Assembly (NCBI RefSeq): GCF_000327385.1
Contig: NW_008708358.1
Location: forward strand, 801,335 to 865,334
Reading direction: 5' to 3'
Length of the DNA: 64,000 bases
Source: Lottia gigantea
Taxonomy: Eukaryota; Mollusca; Gastropoda; Lottiidae
Positions 58,301-64,000 of this stretch are shown piece by piece. Under the pieces are notes generated by a model that worked only from the letters and a program-made list of their open reading frames with translations, was not told the origin of the DNA and did not search any database. The position numbers and the translations under genes were made by a program. Each line of letters starts with the position of its first letter. Position 1 is the first letter of the stretch.

Positions 58301-60123
58301 TTCTCGTTTATATGAAAAGAAAATTCATGTTTCTCATTACCATTACAGAGAGGAGTAGAAGTCTCTTGAAAATGAAAAAAATTAAAGCAATTATGTGCAA
58401 TGTTATGTTTTCTAGATAAGATTTATTATTTGATATTTTCCTTGAAACACGACACTTTTTGATTTTTACTATGAACTCATTAATATCTTTAATAAGCAAA
58501 ACTACATTTTTTTTGTATTAATATCATGATTTTTAGTGAGTTTATTCAAGATAATGTTGCATTTTCATATTTGCTGCAAGGCACAAAATGATTGCAAGCG
58601 AAATAAGTGAATAAGGTCAGAGACATTCAAAGGTTTTTAAATAAAATAAGATAACCTTTTTTCCATTCACATAGTAAACAAAAACCTAGTTTTTTCTTTG
58701 ATTGATTTTACTACAAATATCAGAAGATAAGTGTCTTGTAGATACTAGTACTATTCTATTGTCTTGTCTTAGTACAGAATAGAAATTATTGTTTATAACG
58801 CTGAGAAAATATTGCGAAAAAATCCAATAAAAATAGTAATATTTTGTATCATTATTTTTCTATTAGATATACATTTAAGACTGATTAAAAGCCCCGCTCA
58901 AAACTAAAATAAATGAATGATTGAACCTCTACATCAATTGAACTCTAAAGTTTCAGTTCCTGTTTGCAGTCAATAATATTTAATATGAGGATCATTGGGT
59001 TATGAACAATTAATAATGTAATAGGATTTGTCTGGATTATTTGTTATGTGTGAATTTTTGTCTCAGGATCTTCCATAACGATTTCTCTAGAAATATGGTG
59101 CATATTTTCAAATATGACAAGAAACCTAGTTAAAACCATCCAATTTTACTTTTTTACCAGGGAATTCAGAGCAATGTGATACCAATGATGCACTATCAGT
59201 GTGGTATTTGAGGTGCTCATGTCGCATTTAACGAGTTAGACAAGTATAAAAACGTTCCATACCCCCACCTCTATAAATTCTTATATTTCTTGACAATGGT
59301 CTGGGATCTAAACAGGAAAGCCGTGACAAATATCTTCAGTAATGAGTTTGTCTTCTTGAAAGTTAATATCCGTAAAGATTAAATGATGTCCGAGACAAAA
59401 GCCTCATTCAATAACCCCGATTATCCAGCTTATGATAATTATTATGTCTCTGAAGTTCTTTTGAGTCTTCTTTTCACATGGCATGAACAGTCTGGACATC
59501 GATAGATCATTCTTCGATCAAAGTTTATTGGATTTCTGTTTTGATAACCTTCATGGCGATCATTTTCAATCTATTCTTTGCATGCCTGTGCGTCCAGCCT
59601 CGACTATGTCGTCTATGGTTGTATTGTTTCCTAAATGGTTTGGTGTAGGTCTATATACAAGGGCTCGTGTTTGATATTGCCAACATCGTTTAGCATTTAG
59701 GTTTTCGAAAAGTATGTACCTTCTGTAGAAAAGTTAACGTATCAAAAAAAAAACATCCAAGATTTCCTGTTATTTTCACTATTAAAAAATAAAAAGTTGG
59801 CATGTGCCCAGGAGCTGCTGATTTGTGTTTTTTAATATTTTACGATTTTCTTTGTTGGAGATCAGAGTGTAATTTAATTGAGATCACTTTTTATATGCAA
59901 TGATTAACGAGTTTTCATGACATTTCAAGTCCAATAGAAAAAATGCGCGAAACAATTTGTCTATTTCACAGAAGATTTGACAGAGAGAAATAAAGAATGT
60001 TTTCTTGATAATAATAGTCCCGAATCATGCAAGTAAGAATCAGGATAGAATTACATGGAACGATCATATTTCATCATTATATCATTTATAGCTGTTCAAG
60101 TGAAATATCTCTGTTCATTTCAG
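55359..60123. other. Gene-free stretch
   Basis: AT-rich DNA with only short, unrecognised frames; for example 57926-58138 (non-ATG start) and 59483-59674 (63 codons from ATG). No RNA gene or sizeable repeat noted. Confidence 0.45.
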
Positions 60124-60281
60124 ATTGAATAATGCTTCACGAGGACCATAAATATCGGCATCAGAGAAGCGGTGTGGAATGAAACTGAATACTATGATGG
60201 CTGACAATAAATACTACATCTTCCAACTTATTTTATTTTTAAAAACTTTATCTGAGATTATAGCCGATTCCTCACAAAATT
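60124..60281 (+). CDS. Candidate signal-peptide first coding exon
   Basis: The segment lies between an acceptor (GTTCATTTCAG) and a donor (AATT|GTAAGT). From ATG at 60179 it codes 34 residues plus one base: MKLNTMMADNKYYIFQ, then a hydrophobic stretch LILFL, then IIADSSQN. This looks like a secretory signal with a possible cleavage after IIA, although its hydrophobic core is modest. An upstream 16-codon frame from ATG at 60132 ends in a TGA that overlaps the main start (ATGA). No following exon could be assigned up to the window end, so the product is unknown; chance is a real alternative. Confidence 0.3.
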
Positions 60282-60483
60282 GTAAGTTTTGTTTTTACTT
60301 ATTATTTTCACGTATTCTGAATTACTAAGGAAACGCACTTATAATATAATTGATGCTGTGAGTTAGAACTTGGAGCCGTGGTGCCTAAGTGGGTTAGAAT
60401 TTGCATGTAAACCTCAAGTATGCGGGCATAGGTAGAGATAATAACTTCGGACTTGTTGGAACATACTATTTCTCTTTACTTAC

Positions 60484-60651
60484 GCTTGGTGCGAAGGTTA
60501 TCAGGGTCTTGATACAAAATAGACCGGAAGTGATTAAAACTTCGTTCATCTCTTCTTCACTGTTAACATCTGATGTAGGCCATAATAATGCTGCGACAAA
60601 CAGAATTGAAATGTAAACGAGTAGTATAACTTCGAGTATACAAATCCATTG
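60484..60651 (-). CDS. Candidate internal exon with a membrane segment
   Basis: Minus-strand segment between an acceptor (GAACATTTGCAG) and a strong donor (AAGC|GTAAGT). Exactly 168 nt, 56 open codons, phase 0 at both ends. It begins QWICILEVILLVYISILF, a hydrophobic stretch of about 22 residues suited to a membrane helix, followed by an acidic patch (SDVNSEEEMNEV) and ends FAPS. Exact length in codons plus good splice sites favour a real exon of an unknown membrane protein; flanking exons were not found. Its donor faces that of the plus-strand candidate exon 202 bp away, so if both are real the genes overlap on opposite strands. Confidence 0.33.
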
Positions 60652-61377
60652 CTGCAAATGTTCAAAATTAAAACACCGCCAGTTTTATTTAGCTAATTTG
60701 TATTTATGGTTTGGTATATCAAGGACTGCCACGAACAGAGTGTATCATGTCATGTCATTTATTTCTCCTATTACTTTCCGTCAGATTGATTAGTTTATTT
60801 GAAGCTACCATGGAACTAATTTGTCAAACCACGAGATTCTATTCAGTGGTCAATTGCAATGGATAATACCAGTATAAATTATTTTCATTATTTCACAAAA
60901 TAACACTCGTAATAATTGTAAACTTGAGATGACGCCAATTCACCACCCTGTTGAAAAGAGTAAACCTTCATAATTTTTAAACCTGATACCTCCAGACTTC
61001 AGTGTGCACCATCCGCCCCTCCTAATTTTAGAACGTGCTATTCTGGGCTCGGGGTTTGCACCATCATTTCCAAATGATGACAAAACTCTTAATGGTGTTT
61101 CAAAAAACTTCAATAAGTCGAATTTCGTATTTAAAAACTAACATTGAAGAGATTGGTTACTAAAATTAATTCTGACATCAATTGTATTGACGAATTAAAT
61201 TATTAGATTATGACCTTTATTCTGTCTGCTAGATTGACACGTATAATTATGTTGGTTAATCCACGGTGATACGGTATGAAATGAATTCCTGGTCTGTACA
61301 AAAATACCTTTTGGGTATATGGTGGCAATAGGTCCTTTACGGACTGAGTTTGGTCACTGTCTTTTTTGTGGCAGCTA

Positions 61378-61450
61378 AATAGAATGGCTCAGTCAAGAGC
61401 GAGTTTGTAGTCTCATAGGCGATTATGTGGGTTCGAATCCCCTTCAAGGT
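61378..61450 (+). other. tRNA-like remnant or SINE head
   Basis: TGGCTCAGTCAAGAGCG at 61385 resembles a pol III A box and contains a perfect 4-bp D stem (GCTC/GAGC). GGTTCGAATCC at 61430-61440 matches the B-box consensus. The T stem has only three clean pairs, and no acceptor stem can be formed between the expected ends, so a working tRNA is unlikely. A tRNA pseudogene or the head of a tRNA-derived SINE fits better; no SINE tail or second copy was seen. Confidence 0.4.
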
Positions 61451-64000
61451 CTGACAAATTCTGATACTGTGAAATGTAGGCATGCTGTCAGCTTTCAATT
61501 TCTATCACTATTACAGAGATGATGGTTTAGTGCTGTAATGTAGATAATATATTGCAGTATGCTTGGTTGAATTCCATGCGGCTCGATAAATATGACCTTT
61601 GAACCTGTTGAATCAATACTTAGATTCAATGAATATCATAATGAATTCCCTACTTGAATCTTGATATTTATAATAATATTGAACATCTGGTTGTAAGACA
61701 GGTGGTCTACAAATGACAGGCGACAACAGCGTGTAATTACCATTAGTTTACAACTGAACATGGCGTATATTATATTACTATTGCCATAGAAACAAGACTA
61801 TAATGCTAATAATTTGCCTGTACATAAATGATAATACATCTCTCTACAGGTGTATATTTCATTCATTAATCAGTAAAATAAGTAAATATGTCCGATATTT
61901 TGGCATTAAATGAACTTGCGAATGTAATGAAATCGGGCTTCAACTCTATATCTATATATCTATCATCACCAAAATCAAGCTTAAAATATTGGCACATAAA
62001 AAGAAGTGTTGGAGGGCACGATTAAAGCATTATCAAACAAATTGCTTTGTGTTTTTACATTTGTTTTGTCAGTAATAGTCGACTACGACTCATCTCATTC
62101 TGTGGATCCAAAATCACAATGACAATTGGTAGGTAGTCGAAGTGAAGTTTCCAATATGAAACGAATGAGCATAAATTACATTACTAAGCAGGAACGCGTC
62201 TTTAAGCTCTGATTATGAGTCGTGTAGCTGGTGCCAAACAGTGAATGACAAAGGAAATTAGTAAAAGAGTGCTAAAAAACAACATTATTATTTCGCAACA
62301 TTTGACTTCACAATAAATCTAAATCCTTTTTTTCAATTTCCAGATTAAAATGGCACTAAAGGTCGATTAGTCAGTAACTGACGCAATTATCATAAAACTC
62401 TGGTAGAAACCGTATGGTTAAATGATACTCGAGACAATTGCCGACTTGATAGAATCATCTCTTTACATAATCATCATTTACATTTCCTTTACATTCAAAT
62501 CACGAACATTGTTTAGTTATTTAAAGGTGAATTCTTAAGAAAAAAAACCATCATCGATATCAAACAAATTACTTTGCCTTCACCTGATGTACAAGTTCTT
62601 AACATATTTTCTTAAACCCTTTACCATTACAAAAATTATTCGTTCTGGGAACGAAACGGATGTTTTTTTTTGTGGATACTATAGGCAAAAGCATGTTCCC
62701 TTATCCTAGTATGTAAATACATATTGTTTATACCAAAAAAATGTAAACAGACGATTTTTCTGAGAACCGTTCCAATGCTTAAAAAGGTGATTTCATAACG
62801 TATTGTAAAGAGGTTAATGTTCATGCCCTTAAAGCAGCCTTCACCATTTCCCGCGGATTTTAGGCAATATTCAGTGCCACTATATTTTGCGAGTACAAAC
62901 ACTGGTTCCAACTTCTTCAGGAACAGTTCTACGGATGAACTCGTCTGTTTCCATATACACAAGTAAGTGAAGAAAAGTTTTCAGATCACACGCTTTTACT
63001 CAAGGGTATATGGACACATTTTATCGCGGTCCGATGGGGACTATTAGAGAAACGCTTAAATGCTCTGAACTGTTTATCATAAAATCATATTATACACCCA
63101 AAATATCAACGACAAGGGCAATATCTACACGCTTAAGGGCAATTAAGAAAAACTACAACAATGAATCAGTTGGAGTTAAAATCATGTCTGTATAAGATCC
63201 GGTATAAGAGAAGATTTGAAATATGAAATGATATAATATATTACAAGTGGCAGGCAAACGTCTGTTCATTCCTGTGGAAGAAGATGGAAATGAAAATAGA
63301 AAGCAATGGAGGGTTGTAATTAGGTTGTGATTTGAACAATGAAATGAAAATAAAGTAAGATATCATTACCATTTAGATAGTTTTTCTGTCCTAGTGAGAA
63401 TCTAGATGGATATTGAAGAGATTGATGAAGTACCATGGTTTATTTGTCTCTATGGTTCCTTCAGACAAGTCAAAACCTTTTCATTGTCAGCTCTCCATCA
63501 CGCTGTTTACATGATTAGAATATCTTCTACAATTCAAATTACTTCCAGATTAAGAGTAACGATAGTATATTAGTCAAGAGCAATGCAGACAGGTAAAACG
63601 TACGACGCGTTAACTTTTAAACAGGCAAAGCATATTCACAAACTTAGCGTGGTTAAAGATTGCAAGCGATTGGCCATTTTCTGAATTGTCATAAGTTTTG
63701 GGTGATGCCAAGTTTTAATACAATGAGCGACTACTTTACTGAAATTTAAGGCAAAATAATAACGATATAGGTACTAAAACGAAGCAGAAAAGGGCAAAAA
63801 AGCTATTATTGAAATATAAGTAAAATTAATAAATATAGTTCTTTTAAATAAATGTCATAGAAAAGAAAACTAAATAAAGTTAATTAAAACAAATAATATA
63901 AAAAGGTAAAAAAATAGAATTGCATGAAGTAGAAAAATGAATATAATTGAAATAAAATTAAAACATATGTAAATATGATAAAACAACAGAACTATATTTT
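61451..64000. other. Gene-free right flank
   Basis: AT-rich, becoming A-rich on the plus strand at the end. The 108-codon minus-strand frame at 62636-62962 starts at TTG and is unrecognised; not called. Confidence 0.4.

Noticed and set aside
60376-60430. A-box-like GTGCCTAAGTGGGTTAG
   Set aside because: No B box at a fitting distance; too weak for a tRNA-derived element call.
62636-62962. 108-codon minus-strand open frame
   Set aside because: TTG start, no family resemblance, ends in a lysine run from a poly-T stretch; insufficient support.

Overview
This is an animal nuclear genome window: AT-rich, gene-poor, with spliced genes, poly(A) signals, satellites and DNA transposon relics. Two single-exon Toll-like receptor (TLR) genes of a lineage-specific kind, plus dispersed repeats that resemble ones I associate with mollusc genomes, suggest a lophotrochozoan, most likely a gastropod or other mollusc. 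The species cannot be read from the sequence.

Layout. 1-13950 has no convincing gene. It holds a 22-bp minisatellite (about 880-1520), several small tandem duplications, a strong hairpin at 5.24 kb and pieces of dispersed repeats. 14076-18251 on the minus strand is the 3' part of an ANKAR-like gene. Seven exons could be joined with consistent splice phases into 860 codons of ankyrin and armadillo repeats; the exons for the N-terminal third or so were not found. 23170-25143 (minus) and 32952-34787 (plus) are two paralogous TLR genes arranged head to head. Around the second lie two inverted copies of a TA-flanked DNA element with CACTGTAAAAA termini (26432-29003 and 34992-37035). The second copy starts about 200 bp after the TLR stop codon and contains a 50-N assembly gap. 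A direct repeat pair (30.75 and 37.95 kb) brackets the plus-strand TLR and the second copy, and a nested inverted-repeat cluster lies at 30.2-30.5 kb.

38.2-60 kb is mostly gene-free. It contains a cluster of CCGGAAGT sites (39.9-40.3 kb), a nearly identical 2006-bp tandem duplication (44361-48370) and a 23-copy, 29-bp minisatellite (54692-55358). At 60.1-60.7 kb two exon candidates with good splice sites lie on opposite strands: a signal-peptide first exon (plus) and a membrane-segment exon (minus). A tRNA-like SINE head or tRNA pseudogene is at 61.4 kb.

The receptors share an extracellular cap, a short leucine-rich stretch, LRRCT, one membrane helix and a TIR domain. Both lack the conserved BB-loop proline, and only the minus-strand copy has a 69-residue tail after the TIR domain. 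The most distinctive object is the DNA element, which carries a promoter-like block (TGACGTCA plus GCCGCCATCT) followed by splice-like signals and AATAAA in both copies. It is a candidate for a gene-capturing transposon.
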